Positions 6,000-13,395 of a stretch of DNA of 17,940 nucleotides are shown in pieces (within the stretch, counting starts at the first letter, position 1; each line of letters begins with the position of its first letter). The notes under the pieces are model-generated. The model was not told where the DNA came from. It saw only the letters and a list, made by a program, of their open reading frames with translations, and ran no database searches. The position numbers and the translations under genes are program-made. Source of the DNA: a bacterium (GTDB lineage: Bacteria; Patescibacteriota; Saccharimonadia; Saccharimonadales; UBA4665); NCBI GenBank assembly GCA_021788675.1, contig JAJYKI010000004.1, forward strand, positions 1 to 17,940, read 5' to 3'.

Positions 6000-7961
6000 A
6001 TGGGCATATTCAATCTTAAAAGTGATTATCGGCCGATGGGTGATCAGCCAAACGCGATTGCTCAGCTTAAAGCTGGAATCGATAACGGCCTCAAACACCA
6101 GACCCTGCTCGGGGCGACCGGTTCCGGTAAAACTTTCAGTGTCAGTAACGTCATAGCCGAAACCTCCAAGCCGACGCTGGTTTTAAGTCATAATAAGACC
6201 CTGGCCGCTCAGCTTTATTCCGAATTCAAGCGCTTTTTTCCGGATAATGCCGTTCATTACTTTGTCAGCTACTTTGATTATTACCAGCCGGAAGCCTACA
6301 TTCCGCGCAGCGATACGTATATCGAAAAAGACAGTCAAATCAATGAAGAAATCGACCGTCTGCGTCATGCCGCTACCGACGCGCTGCTCAGTCGCCGCGA
6401 CGTGATTATTGTGGCGTCTGTGAGCTGTATTTACGGCATCGGCAGCGTAGAAGACTATAACGGCTTAGCCGTATCGATTGATGTCAATGAAATTAGAAAA
6501 CGGGATAAGTTTTTACGTCATCTGACGGATATCCAATACGAGCGCAACGATATAGATTTCCATCGCGGTTCATTCAGGGTGCGCGGTGACGTGGTCGATG
6601 TCTTCCCGGCCGGCGAGGAGACGGCCTACCGGATAGAGTTCTTCGGCGATGAAGTCGAGCGCATCAATCGGCTTAATCCTTTGACCGGAGAATTGACCCG
6701 TAGCCTAAGCACTCTTAAGATATTCCCGAGCTCACATTACGTGACCCCTCAAGAAAAATTAAAACTGGCACTCGTAGACATCGAAGCCGAACTAAAGGAT
6801 CGTCTCGCCTGGTTTAGGGCTAACGGAAAACTGCTTGAAGCCCAGCGGCTTGAGCAGCGTACCCGTTTCGATATCGAGATGATGGCGGAAACCGGTTTCG
6901 TTAAAGGTATTGAGAACTACAGCCGATACTTAACGAACCGGGAGCCGGGCGAACAGCCGGCGACGCTGCTGGACTATTTTCCGGACGATTTTCTGATGGT
7001 CATCGACGAGTCCCACATGACTATTCCGCAACTGCGCGGGATGTATAACGGTGACCGGGCCCGTAAAGAATCACTTGTCCAGTATGGTTTCAGGCTGCCC
7101 AGCGCACTGGATAACCGTCCCTTGACATTCAGTGAGTTTGAGCGCCATGTCAATCAGGTAATCTACGTCTCGGCTACGCCGGCTGAATACGAACTGCGGC
7201 TCAGTCCGCCGCCGGCCCAGCAAGTCATCCGTCCGACCGGGCTGCTTGACCCGGTCATAACTGTTAAACCGATTGATGGCCAGATTGATGATTTGATCGC
7301 TGAAATCAGGCAAACAATTGAAAAATCTCAGCGAGTCCTAGTAACTACCTTAACCAAGCGGATGGCGGAAGATCTGGCCGATTATCTGGCTGAATTGAAT
7401 ATAAAGGTGGCTTACTTGCATAGCGACATAGATACACTTGAGCGGACGGATATTTTGCGGGATCTTAGACTCGGCGTGTATGACGTATTGGTCGGAATCA
7501 ATCTACTCAGGGAGGGCTTGGACTTGCCCGAAGTATCCTTCGTGGCCATACTTGACGCCGATAAAGAGGGATTCTTGCGTAGCGAACAAGCTTTAATTCA
7601 GATTATCGGCCGCGCGGCCAGGCACGCCGAAGGCCATGTCTCTATGTACGCGGATAATATTACGGCCAGTATGCGTTCGGCTATCGATGAGACCAATCGA
7701 CGGCGTCAAATCCAGTCGGAGTATAACCGCAGTCACAACATAACCCCGCGCTCAATTACGCGTGAGGTCGAAGCCCGGCTTAATTTGGGCGAGGACGCGC
7801 CAAAGCAGGAAAAGCTTGATCTTAAAAAGATACCCAAAGACGAGTACGGCTATCTTATCAAAGACTTAACGGCTCAAATGGAATTAGCCGCCGCCAATCT
7901 TCAATTCGAGCAGGCGGCTGAACTTAGAGACCTGATTAACGATATCAAGTCCAAGCTTTGA
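6000..7961 (+). CDS. uvrB: UvrABC excision nuclease subunit B
   Basis: DNA damage-recognition helicase-like subunit of nucleotide excision repair; it is loaded by UvrA, verifies the lesion and then recruits UvrC for incision. At 653 residues it is close to the usual 660-680. Motifs in order: Walker A GATGSGKT (38-45), the beta-hairpin region YFDYYQPEAYIP that clamps DNA (about 91-102), the Walker B/DEAD-like DESH (336-339), SATP of helicase motif III, RPTGLLDP, the motif V/VI area GINLLREGLDLPE and QIIGRAARH, and the C-terminal UVR domain (about 615-650; LTAQMELAAANLQFEQAAELR) that contacts UvrC. AAGGT at 5985-5989 precedes the start. It has its own promoter region and its stop abuts the stop of a convergent gene. 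No uvrA or uvrC is in the window. Confidence 0.98.
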   Translation: MGIFNLKSDYRPMGDQPNAIAQLKAGIDNGLKHQTLLGATGSGKTFSVSNVIAETSKPTLVLSHNKTLAAQLYSEFKRFFPDNAVHYFVSYFDYYQPEAYIPRSDTYIEKDSQINEEIDRLRHAATDALLSRRDVIIVASVSCIYGIGSVEDYNGLAVSIDVNEIRKRDKFLRHLTDIQYERNDIDFHRGSFRVRGDVVDVFPAGEETAYRIEFFGDEVERINRLNPLTGELTRSLSTLKIFPSSHYVTPQEKLKLALVDIEAELKDRLAWFRANGKLLEAQRLEQRTRFDIEMMAETGFVKGIENYSRYLTNREPGEQPATLLDYFPDDFLMVIDESHMTIPQLRGMYNGDRARKESLVQYGFRLPSALDNRPLTFSEFERHVNQVIYVSATPAEYELRLSPPPAQQVIRPTGLLDPVITVKPIDGQIDDLIAEIRQTIEKSQRVLVTTLTKRMAEDLADYLAELNIKVAYLHSDIDTLERTDILRDLRLGVYDVLVGINLLREGLDLPEVSFVAILDADKEGFLRSEQALIQIIGRAARHAEGHVSMYADNITASMRSAIDETNRRRQIQSEYNRSHNITPRSITREVEARLNLGEDAPKQEKLDLKKIPKDEYGYLIKDLTAQMELAAANLQFEQAAELRDLINDIKSKL

Positions 7962-8315
7962 TTATTCCGACGTATCGTTGTTACCCCAGTCGGGTTCGGC
8001 TGGCTTTTTATATTCATCGAACAAACTGAAATGGCCAAGCGCTTTATAGGTTAATCGCTCCGCGCCATAGGTTATGCCAAGCACGATTGCGCCAAGATAC
8101 AATCCGTACGCGTCGGCGACATTTCCGGCCTCGTTGAGACTAATATGATTGGCGCCGAACAATCTTAAAGCTCCGAACATCATATTCATAGCTAAATAAC
8201 CGCTAAGACCGCCAATCTTGGCCGCTCTTTTAAAGGCGATTTTCCGGCTAACTCTGTCGCCTATCTCGTCAAGCACGGGCTTGAACTCATAGCCATCCGG
8301 ATCGTTCTCGTACAT
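7962..8315 (-). CDS. Small two-helix membrane protein, function unknown
   Basis: 117 residues, read from ATG at 8315 down to TAA at 7964-7962. A charged N-terminal segment (about 1-34, with basic RKIAFKRAAK at its end) is followed by two hydrophobic stretches, about 35-55 (LSGYLAMNMMFGALRLFG) and 69-85 (AYGLYLGAIVLGITYG), then an acidic hydrophilic tail. This predicts a hairpin inner-membrane protein with both ends on the same side, probably cytoplasmic. I do not recognise the family. It converges on uvrB with no intergenic base and diverges from gatC. A TATAAT stands nine bases before a likely transcript start, so the leader would be about nine bases. It is real rather than a shadow because it fills an otherwise empty region and has a well-formed hydrophobic pattern. 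Confidence 0.72.
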   Translation of the reverse strand: MYENDPDGYEFKPVLDEIGDRVSRKIAFKRAAKIGGLSGYLAMNMMFGALRLFGANHISLNEAGNVADAYGLYLGAIVLGITYGAERLTYKALGHFSLFDEYKKPAEPDWGNNDTSE

Positions 8316-8330
8316 AATTTATAAATTTAG

Positions 8331-8336
8331 ATTATA
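8331..8336 (-). promoter_or_regulatory. Candidate -10 (TATAAT) for the minus-strand membrane protein gene
   Basis: Read on the minus strand the sequence is a perfect TATAAT, 15 bases before the ATG at 8315. TTGTTT (8361-8356) is a possible -35 with a long 19-base spacer. It lies back to back with the gatC promoter in the same 67-bp gap. Confidence 0.5.
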
Positions 8337-8362
8337 AACTATCTGTAAAATATCCAAACAAC

Positions 8363-8371
8363 TGATACAAT
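8363..8371 (+). promoter_or_regulatory. Candidate extended -10 promoter of the gat operon
   Basis: TGATACAAT matches TG-n-TATAAT with a single mismatch. Its end is only 11 bases before the gatC ATG at 8383, so the transcript would start at about 8378 and carry a leader of about five bases, too short for a Shine-Dalgarno. This predicts leaderless or near-leaderless translation of gatC. Confidence 0.6.
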
Positions 8372-8382
8372 AGAATTTAATT

Positions 8383-8676
8383 ATGGCAGAACTTTCTAGA
8401 GAAGATGTGCTCAAATTGGTTCGATTGGCCAGACTTGAGCTGAGCGAGGCTGAAATTGAAGAGTATCAAAGCGAACTTAGCCAGATACTGGACTACGTTA
8501 AGCAGTTGCAACAGGTCGATACTGCCGGGTTGCAACCAACCAATCAGGTCACCGGACTGATCAACATAATGCGTGAGGATGAGATTAAAGATTACGGCTA
8601 TGATGCCCGTAAATTGCTGGATAATGTGGCACAGACTGAAGCCGACCAGATCAAAGTGAAAAGGATGGTTGAATAA
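8383..8676 (+). CDS. gatC: Asp/Glu-tRNA amidotransferase subunit C
   Basis: Small subunit of the GatCAB amidotransferase; it wraps around GatA and GatB and stabilises the complex. 97 residues, typical size. The N-terminal helix pattern VLKLVRLARLELSEAEIEEY is diagnostic, followed by LSQILDYVKQLQQVDTAGLQP, the loop that crosses the GatA surface, and REDEI. No Shine-Dalgarno precedes the ATG, in keeping with the very short predicted leader. gatA begins two bases after the stop. First gene of the operon gatC-gatA-(membrane protein)-gatB. Confidence 0.96.
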   Translation: MAELSREDVLKLVRLARLELSEAEIEEYQSELSQILDYVKQLQQVDTAGLQPTNQVTGLINIMREDEIKDYGYDARKLLDNVAQTEADQIKVKRMVE

Positions 8677-8678
8677 GT

Positions 8679-10106
8679 ATGATCTGGGAGCCGATTGATG
8701 ATTTGGTTAAGTCGGTTAAAACCGGTCGCACTTCGGCCGTGGAGCTGGTCAATAGATCACTTAAAGCGATTGCTGACAATCAAGAATACCAGGCAATCAT
8801 CAGCGTATTAAAAGATAACGCTATGGCCCGCGCCAAATTAGTCGACCAGGCTGTAGCAAACGGCGAAGATCCGGGAGTGCTGGCCGGCATACCTTTCATT
8901 GCTAAAGATAATTTCCTGGTTTACGGTAGTGACACGACGGCCGCCAGCAACATATTAAAAGGCTTTGTGCCGCCTTATCAGGCGAGCGCTATTAACCGGC
9001 TGGAAGCTGCCGGTGCCATCTGTGTTGCCAAAGCTAACCTCGATGCTTTCGCCCATGGCGCCAGTACCGAAAACAGCGATTTTTTCGTTACTAAAAACCC
9101 GCATGATAAGTCTCGCGTACCCGGTGGTTCCTCCGGCGGTTCAGCGGCAGCCGTAGCTCTCGGCCTGGCGCCGTTTGCTCTTGGCACGGATACCGGCGGC
9201 TCAATCCGGCAGCCTGCCAGCTTTTGCGGAGTGTTCGGGCTTAAGCCGACCTATGGTCTAGTCAGTCGTAGTGGCGTCGTCGCCATGGGTAGCAGCCTGG
9301 ACTGTATCGGGCCGCTGACCAGATCGGCTAAAGATGCCGCCATCGTGCTTGACGTGATGAGCGGACGCGACGAACTGGATTCTACGACGATCGATAAAAA
9401 CGCGGCCGGCTATAGCGGCGTTAAAGCCTTGAACCTAAAAGGGGTTAGAATCGGCCTGGTTAAGGAATACATGGGCGAAGGAGTTAATGAGGAAGTGAAA
9501 GCCGCCATCAAGCGGGCGGTAGAAGACTTGGCCAAGCGCGGCGCCATAATTAGCGACGTCAGTTTGCCGTCTTTACCTCTAGCTTTAGCCTGCTATTACA
9601 TCATTACTCCGGCTGAGGTTAGCTCCAATCTTAGTCGTTACGACGGCGTCAGGTACGGCTACCGTGACAAGCAAGCCGCGGATCTATTCGAAAGCTATAC
9701 GAAATCCCGTGGCCATGGCTTCGGCAAAGAAGCCAAACGCCGAATTATGATCGGAACTTACGTATTAAGCAGCGGTTACTACGACGCGTATTATAAAAAA
9801 GCCCAGACCGTTCGGACTAAGCTTATAAACGAGTTTGCCGCCGCATTCAGTTCGGTGGATTATTTAGTCGGACCGGTAGCGCCGACTACGGCCTTTAAGA
9901 TCGGCGAGAACGCTCAAAATCCGTTAGCTATGTATTTGTCCGACGTTATGACGGTAGCCGCTAATTTAGCCGGAATACCGTCGCTCAGTCTGCCTCTAGC
10001 TAAGGACAAGCAGAATCTGCCGATTGGTATGCAGCTGATGGCTGCTCAGAAAAAGGACTATGAGCTATTAAGTTTAGCGATGGCGGTTGAGGAGACTATC
10101 AAATGA
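8679..10106 (+). CDS. gatA: Asp/Glu-tRNA amidotransferase subunit A (amidase)
   Basis: Catalytic amidase subunit, releasing ammonia from glutamine, which travels to GatB for amidation of Glu-tRNA(Gln) and/or Asp-tRNA(Asn). 475 residues, normal length. The amidase-signature Ser-cisSer-Lys triad is intact: K76 in AKDN, S151 in GGSSGGS and nucleophile S175 in DTGGS, each three residues before the equivalents in Staphylococcus aureus GatA (K79, S154, S178). GLKPTYGLVSRSGVVAMG and the following SLDCIGPLTR are also typical of GatA as opposed to general amidases. AAAAGGATGG inside the end of gatC is the likely ribosome site. Its TGA overlaps the ATG of the next gene in ATGA, implying translational coupling. 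This TGA is a genuine stop, evidence for the standard code. Confidence 0.97.
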   Translation: MIWEPIDDLVKSVKTGRTSAVELVNRSLKAIADNQEYQAIISVLKDNAMARAKLVDQAVANGEDPGVLAGIPFIAKDNFLVYGSDTTAASNILKGFVPPYQASAINRLEAAGAICVAKANLDAFAHGASTENSDFFVTKNPHDKSRVPGGSSGGSAAAVALGLAPFALGTDTGGSIRQPASFCGVFGLKPTYGLVSRSGVVAMGSSLDCIGPLTRSAKDAAIVLDVMSGRDELDSTTIDKNAAGYSGVKALNLKGVRIGLVKEYMGEGVNEEVKAAIKRAVEDLAKRGAIISDVSLPSLPLALACYYIITPAEVSSNLSRYDGVRYGYRDKQAADLFESYTKSRGHGFGKEAKRRIMIGTYVLSSGYYDAYYKKAQTVRTKLINEFAAAFSSVDYLVGPVAPTTAFKIGENAQNPLAMYLSDVMTVAANLAGIPSLSLPLAKDKQNLPIGMQLMAAQKKDYELLSLAMAVEETIK

Positions 10107-10537
10107 CGATTTCAATTTCAAGGCATGAGCTGGCATACGGCGCGATTGGATTAGCCGTCGTTCTAGCCCTAGTAGCATTAATCATATTCTTAATAACCAG
10201 ACGCAAAAAACGCGGTATAGAAGAGCGCTGGAAAGAGAACCAAAAATTGTTGGCCAATAAAAAAACCTGGCAGGACGCCATCATCGGAGCTGACAAATTG
10301 CTTGACGAAGTTCTTAGGAAACGTCACTTTAAGGGCAAGACTACGGGCGAACGACTGGTAGCGGCACAGCACGAATTGAGCATGAATGACGCGGTCTGGT
10401 TTGGTCACAAACTAAAGAATCGGATCGTAGATAACAAGGAATCGGTTACCAAAGCAGAGGTTAAAAAAGCTTTGCTGGGTTTTTGGCAGGCAATGAAGGA
10501 CCTGGGGGAGTTTAAGAAAAATGACGAAAAACGCTAA
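10103..10537 (+). CDS. Membrane-anchored helical protein embedded in the gat operon, function unknown
   Basis: 144 residues. One strong N-terminal membrane helix (about 10-32) is followed by RRKKR, which predicts a cytoplasmic C-terminal body. That body (about 35-140) is all-helical by composition and contains TWQDAIIGADKLLDEVL (55-71), TTGERLVAA, VWFGHKLKNRIVDN (98-111) and ALLGFWQAMKDLGEF. The HK.KNRI stretch recalls the helix that carries the R....H motif in HEPN-like domains, but the final histidine is absent, so this likeness is only suggestive. Its ATG overlaps the gatA stop (ATGA) and its 3' end overlaps gatB by 17 bp, so its translation is locked into the operon. It is not a known GatCAB subunit. 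A role in placing the amidotransferase at the membrane is conceivable but unproven. Confidence 0.85.
   Translation: MTISISRHELAYGAIGLAVVLALVALIIFLITRRKKRGIEERWKENQKLLANKKTWQDAIIGADKLLDEVLRKRHFKGKTTGERLVAAQHELSMNDAVWFGHKLKNRIVDNKESVTKAEVKKALLGFWQAMKDLGEFKKNDEKR
10504..10510 (+). promoter_or_regulatory. Shine-Dalgarno of gatB, inside the preceding gene
   Basis: GGGGGAG lies 10 bases before the ATG at 10521 and inside the coding end of the membrane protein gene. It settles the gatB start and shows that the 17-bp gene overlap is real. Confidence 0.6.
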
Positions 10538-11978
10538 CTACAGCGCGACCATCGGCATAGAGTGCCATGTCCAATTAAAGACCGTATCTAAATTATTCTC
10601 TGGCGCCGGTAATGATGCTAGGCAGGCCGAGCCCAACACTTTGGTTAATCATATTGACTTTGGTTTACCGGGTGCGTTACCGGTATTTAACGCTCAAGCG
10701 CTATCATTAGCCAGCCGGGCGGCTCTGGCGCTTAAGACCAGACCGCAAAAGTTCTCAACCTTTGATCGCAAGCATTATTTTTATCCCGATTTGCCGATGG
10801 GCTATCAGATAACCCAATATGACCAGCCGATCATACTTGGCGGCAAGGTTGAATTTACGCTCAATAATGAAAAGAAAACTGTCGGCATTACCAGAGCGCA
10901 CATGGAGTCCGATGCCGGCAAAAGTACGCATCCGGCCGGCAAAGACTACAGCTTGGTTGACCTGAATCGAGCCGGCACGCCACTACTTGAGATTGTCAGT
11001 GAACCGGACATGCATTCGTCGGCTGAAGCTAAAGCCTACGCCAAAGAATTGTACCTTCTGATGCGTTACGCCGATGTAACCGAAGGCGATCTCTATCACG
11101 GCAATATGCGTTTCGATGTTAACGTTAGTGTCAGTCAGGATGATAGCTTAGGTACTAGAACCGAGACTAAAAACCTGAACAGTTTCCGATCAATTGAAAA
11201 AGCCATCGATTATGAGATAAAACGTCAGATTGAGGTGATTGAGAGCGGCCAAAAAGTCGTTCAGGAGACTCGTGGCTGGAATGATGCAAAAGGCCGCACC
11301 ATCTCACAACGCAGCAAAGAGAACGCCGATGACTATCGTTATATGCCCGATCCGGACTTACCGCCAATCGTGATTGATGATGATTACATTGAGAATATTG
11401 CCTCAACCATGCCAAGTTTACCTGATGAACTTAGACTTAAGCTGGCCAAAAACGGACTGAACGAAGCACAGATAGAAACTCTGATTGAAGCTAACGTGGA
11501 TATTGCTCCAGCCGGCTATCTAAAACTGCTTGATGCTTACGCTGACGATCGCGAAGCTGCCAGAACCCTAGCTAACTGGCTGGTTAACGTGGATATTCCG
11601 CTCTTTCGTGATGAACCCTCATTTGCCGCCCGGGATCGTTCTAAACTGTACGCGGCAGTGCTAAAGCTGCTCAATGCCAACGCCTTAAGCTCAACGAACG
11701 CCAAAGAGCTGATCCAAGCCTGCTTGAGCATGCCAGAATTACCGCAAGCTATCGAAGCTTATGCTGAGGCCAACGGACTACTGCAGCAGTCCGACAGCGA
11801 CGAGCTAAGCAGGGTAGTCGATGAAGTAATCGCCGCTAATCCTAAAGCTGTCAGCGATGTAATGAACGGCGAACTTAAAGTAATCGGCTTTTTGTTAGGT
11901 CAAGTCATGGCTAAGACCAAGGGTCAGGCTAACCCGGGTATGGCTAAGCAGATACTCGAAGCCAAACTGCTTAAGTAG
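10521..11978 (+). CDS. gatB: Asp/Glu-tRNA amidotransferase subunit B
   Basis: tRNA-binding and kinase/transamidase subunit of GatCAB: it phosphorylates the misacylated Glu or Asp on tRNA and amidates it with ammonia channelled from GatA. 485 residues, usual length. Motifs: IGIECHVQLK (11-20), FDRKHYFYPDLPMGYQITQY (81-100), RAHMESDAGKS, VDLNRAGTPLLEIVSEPD and ETKNLNSF in the cradle domain; residues about 335-485 form the helical and YqeY-like tail that grips the tRNA elbow, ending ANPGMAKQILEAKLLK. Presence of the complete operon suggests the organism makes Gln-tRNA and/or Asn-tRNA indirectly. The last bases form the 5' arm of a terminator hairpin. Confidence 0.97.
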   Translation: MTKNANYSATIGIECHVQLKTVSKLFSGAGNDARQAEPNTLVNHIDFGLPGALPVFNAQALSLASRAALALKTRPQKFSTFDRKHYFYPDLPMGYQITQYDQPIILGGKVEFTLNNEKKTVGITRAHMESDAGKSTHPAGKDYSLVDLNRAGTPLLEIVSEPDMHSSAEAKAYAKELYLLMRYADVTEGDLYHGNMRFDVNVSVSQDDSLGTRTETKNLNSFRSIEKAIDYEIKRQIEVIESGQKVVQETRGWNDAKGRTISQRSKENADDYRYMPDPDLPPIVIDDDYIENIASTMPSLPDELRLKLAKNGLNEAQIETLIEANVDIAPAGYLKLLDAYADDREAARTLANWLVNVDIPLFRDEPSFAARDRSKLYAAVLKLLNANALSSTNAKELIQACLSMPELPQAIEAYAEANGLLQQSDSDELSRVVDEVIAANPKAVSDVMNGELKVIGFLLGQVMAKTKGQANPGMAKQILEAKLLK

Positions 11979-11989
11979 CCGTTTTTTTT
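11942..11989 (+). terminator. Rho-independent terminator of the gat operon, overlapping the gatB end
   Basis: GGC-TAAGCAG (11942-11951) pairs with CTGCTTA (11967-11973) and GCC (11978-11980), leaving an AGTA bulge on the 3' side and a 15-base loop. One G later an uninterrupted run of eight T follows (11982-11989). The 5' arm and the loop lie in gatB codons and the gatB TAG sits in the 3' arm. It is the only clear intrinsic terminator I see in the window. Confidence 0.7.
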
Positions 11990-11996
11990 GAGCTTA

Positions 11997-12002
11997 TATA
12001 AT
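11997..12002 (+). promoter_or_regulatory. Candidate -10 (TATAAT) for the SQD1-like gene
   Basis: A perfect TATAAT lies just past the gat terminator, 64 bases before the ATG, but has no recognisable -35. A second option is TTGAGC (11988-11993) with TCTACA (12012-12017) at an 18-base spacing. A new transcript must start in this gap because of the terminator before it. AAAGGA (12052-12057), nine bases before the ATG at 12067, is a good ribosome site. Confidence 0.4.
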
Positions 12003-12066
12003 TAAAGCTGGTCTACAGCATGAGCCCTTATCATTTAAAACGATTAATTTTAAAGGATTAGATATT

Positions 12067-13251
12067 ATGAAAATACTAGTTTTAGGCGGCGACGGATTTT
12101 GCGGATGGCCGACGTCATTATATTTATCAAAGGCCGGTCATGAGGTCGTGATAGTGGATAATTTGTCGCGTCGACAAATCGATGTTTTATTGGAGGTTCA
12201 CTCGCTGACGCCAATCGCATCAATCCATCAACGCCTAGCTGCCTGGGAAAAAATAACTAATAAAACGATTAGTTATGTCGAGCTCGACGTTGCGCAGGAA
12301 TACGATAAACTGGTTGAGCTTATTAAAACCGCTCAGCCTGACGCCGTCGTTCACTTTGCCGAACAGAGGTCGGCGCCCTATTCGATGAAAACGCCTAAAA
12401 CCAAGCGCTATACCATAGATAACAACGTGAACGCGACCCATAATCTGCTTTGCGCTTTGGTTGAAGCGGGCAGCGACGCGCATATCGTTCATCTGGGCTC
12501 AATGGGGGTTTACGGCTACGGATGGTCCGGATCGGCACCAATTCCGGAAGGTTACCTACCGGTTAAACTGGATACGCCGGACGGAGAACTGGTAAGAGAA
12601 ATATTACATCCGGCGAACCCGGGTTCGGTGTATCACTTGAGCAAGACGCTTGATCAGTTGATGTTTGCCTTTTATGCCAAGAATGATCAACTAAGAATCA
12701 CCGATTTGCATCAAGGTATCGTCTGGGGGACCCAAACTGACGAGACGCTGCTGGACGAGGCGTTAATCAACCGCTTTGACTATGACGGTGATTACGGTAC
12801 GGTGCTTAACCGGTTTTTGATGGAGGCGGCTATAAATCATCCGCTCACTGTTCACGGTAGCGGCGGTCAAACCCGGGCTTTTATTCACATTAGAGATACC
12901 GTCAGATGCATTGAACTGGCTTTAACCAATCCGCCTAAGTCCGGAGACAAACCGAAAATATTCAACCAGATGACCGAAACCTATACCGTTAAACAATTGG
13001 CCGAGTTAATTGCCAAGCTAACTCAAGCTAAAATCGAATACGTTCCTAATCCGCGCAAAGAAGACGATAAAAATGATCTCGTAGTTGAAAATCAGCAATT
13101 CCTGGCTCTGGGCCTGCAACCGACCACATTAAGCGAGGGATTATTAGATGAAATCGAGCAGATTGCCAAAAAGTATGCCGACCGTATTGATCAGACTAAG
13201 ATACCGGCCAGATCAATCTGGAATAAGACTCTAAAAGCGTCCCAGCGATAA
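12067..13251 (+). CDS. UDP-sulfoquinovose synthase homologue (SQD1/SqdB-like, extended SDR)
   Basis: Extended short-chain dehydrogenase, 394 residues, NAD-binding, cytoplasmic. It is strikingly close to plant SQD1/bacterial SqdB, which converts UDP-glucose and sulfite to UDP-sulfoquinovose: GGDGFCGW (7-14) with VIVDNLSRR, SLTPIASIH (46-54), VVHFAEQRSAPYSM (94-107), DLHQGIVWGTQTDET, FDYDGDYGTVLNRF (237-250), HPLTVHGSGGQTR (258-270), and a C-terminal VPNPR. The catalytic YxxxK is Y189/K193. The SQD1 active-site Thr is Ser here (S145 in LGSMGVYG), a common SDR substitution. AAAGGA at 12052-12057 supports the start. No glycosyltransferase (SqdX/SqdD) or sulfur gene is adjacent, so the sulfoquinovose could go into a glycan or lipid made elsewhere, or the substrate may differ. 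Membership of this branch is secure; the exact reaction is inferred. Confidence 0.88.
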   Translation: MKILVLGGDGFCGWPTSLYLSKAGHEVVIVDNLSRRQIDVLLEVHSLTPIASIHQRLAAWEKITNKTISYVELDVAQEYDKLVELIKTAQPDAVVHFAEQRSAPYSMKTPKTKRYTIDNNVNATHNLLCALVEAGSDAHIVHLGSMGVYGYGWSGSAPIPEGYLPVKLDTPDGELVREILHPANPGSVYHLSKTLDQLMFAFYAKNDQLRITDLHQGIVWGTQTDETLLDEALINRFDYDGDYGTVLNRFLMEAAINHPLTVHGSGGQTRAFIHIRDTVRCIELALTNPPKSGDKPKIFNQMTETYTVKQLAELIAKLTQAKIEYVPNPRKEDDKNDLVVENQQFLALGLQPTTLSEGLLDEIEQIAKKYADRIDQTKIPARSIWNKTLKASQR

Positions 13252-13395
13252 GCTGGTTGCGGCAAGTATGTTTTTAATATGTGAGCTGGGCGTCAATAAG
13301 GACTAGGGCGCAAGGGACAGTAAAGACTACAGCCGGATTCATTCCAGAAAATACCTTCGCTTTTAAGAATGACTTTTGTGTTGTAAAGTTAGATT
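13252..13395. other. 144-bp intergenic region
   Basis: The longest gap in the window. No tRNA, clear hairpin with T-run or convincing promoter was found. Near its right end TAAAGT (13384-13389), directly before the ATG at 13396, could be a -10 giving a leaderless transcript, but it is weak. An open frame starting GTG 13281 runs through it but looks spurious. Confidence 0.5.

Noticed and set aside
7959..10106. Possible TGA=Gly recoding as in some CPR phyla
   Set aside because: TGA ends uvrB and gatA exactly where the families end, and the ATGA overlap at 10103-10106 is a normal stop/start junction.
10190..10408. Minus-strand frame opposite the gat-operon membrane protein
   Set aside because: It is antisense to a gene with clear overlaps and a clear TM pattern, and has no start context.
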